Assembly: GCA_016185955.1 (NCBI GenBank)
Contig: JACPMQ010000058.1
Coordinates: 1 to 6,871 of the forward strand
DNA from: Candidatus Woesearchaeota archaeon
GTDB lineage: Archaea; Nanobdellota; Nanobdellia; Woesearchaeales; GW2011-AR4
Direction of reading: 5' to 3'
Length of the DNA stretch: 6,871 nt
In this document: piece after piece, positions 6,696 to 6,871 of the stretch
How the letters are laid out: every line of letters begins with the position of its first letter
Numbering within the stretch: position 1 is the stretch's first letter
The notes under the pieces: model-generated
Told to the model about the DNA's origin: nothing
The model's database searches: none
The model's input: only the letters and a program-made list of their open reading frames with translations
Program-made: the position numbers and the translations under genes

Positions 6696-6731
6696 AATGA
6701 GGATTGCGCAAAATCCAGCAAGACAACAAAA

Positions 6732-6871
6732 ATGAAAAAGGCACAGATGGAGATAATGGGATTAACAATAGTGATAGTAATTATAATAATAGCAGTCCTT
6801 TTTGTAATAAGGTTTGCTTTTAATAAAGAGCCAATTGAAACTAAAAAGGGCTATTCCCAAACAGAGCTTGC
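6732..6871 (+). CDS. Third pilin-like membrane protein, N-terminal part (runs off the right edge)
   Basis: 46 complete codons are visible from ATG 6732. The product starts M-K-K-A-Q-M-E-I-M-G and enters a strongly hydrophobic helix (about residues 10-26, GLTIVIVIIIIAVLFVI), followed by R-F-A-F-N-K-E-P. The short basic leader, Q and E before one helix repeat the plan of the two genes upstream, but the sequences are not close copies. The gene starts 36 bases after the previous stop, with no Shine-Dalgarno motif. It lies in the same frame as the preceding gene, separated by its TAG; no alternative start lies between. The 3' end and the extracellular domain are outside the window, so function and length cannot be judged. 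Confidence 0.75.
   Translation, partial: MKKAQMEIMGLTIVIVIIIIAVLFVIRFAFNKEPIETKKGYSQTEL

Noticed and set aside
6693..6731. TAG stop followed by 12 in-frame sense codons leading into the next gene, raising the idea of UAG read-through or pyrrolysine
   Set aside because: The downstream gene has its own ATG with a pilin-like leader, a fusion of two leader-helix proteins would make little sense, and no supporting pyrrolysine gene is in the window.
6697..6735. 12-codon open frame (M-R-I-A-Q-N-P-A-R-Q-Q-K) whose TGA overlaps the ATG of the third pilin-like gene
   Set aside because: The ATGA overlap could suggest translational coupling, but the frame is very short, has no ribosome binding site and such overlaps are common by chance.
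1..6871. CRISPR array, tRNA, rRNA or transposase gene
   Set aside because: No regularly spaced direct repeats, no cloverleaf-compatible segment in the short gaps, and no transposase or recombinase motifs in any plausible frame.

Overview
This AT-rich window most likely comes from an archaeon, probably of the DPANN group (Woesearchaeota/Pacearchaeota-like). The evidence is indirect. It contains a very large, secreted, cysteine-rich multi-domain protein of a style common in those genomes, followed by several small proteins that begin with a short basic stretch and one hydrophobic helix (archaeal type IV pilin-like architecture). Most starts have no clear Shine-Dalgarno sequence. No marker gene (rRNA, tRNA, ribosomal protein) is present, so the placement is an inference.

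All genes lie on the + strand and are tightly packed. Bases 1-234 hold the C-terminal end of an extracellular beta-sandwich protein. Its stop codon directly abuts the start of the main gene (235-4971). That gene encodes a 1578-residue surface protein with a signal peptide, cysteine-rich modules, FN3/Ig-like domains, three tandem 'CKYS' repeats, a cysteine-rich stalk with two 'DCGG' motifs, one transmembrane helix near the C-terminus, and a charged, probably coiled-coil cytoplasmic tail. After a 42-base gap with a TATA-like box come three consecutive pilin-like single-helix proteins: 5014-6054 (346 aa), about 6207-6695 (162 aa) and 6732 to the right edge (partial). The likely theme is a cell-surface adhesion or appendage module: one anchored giant ectodomain plus several pilin-like or pseudopilin-like subunits. 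No function can be assigned firmly to any gene.

The most unusual region is 6051-6216, between the first and second pilin-like genes. It contains two perfect hairpins (16-bp and 18-bp stems), one at each end of a segment of about 150 bases, flanked by a 7-base direct repeat (ctaaaaa). Removing one repeat copy plus the segment (159 bases, exactly 53 codons) joins an ATG at 6036 in frame to the downstream pilin-like gene. This suggests a small palindrome-ended, non-autonomous mobile element that landed in frame at the 5' end of that gene.
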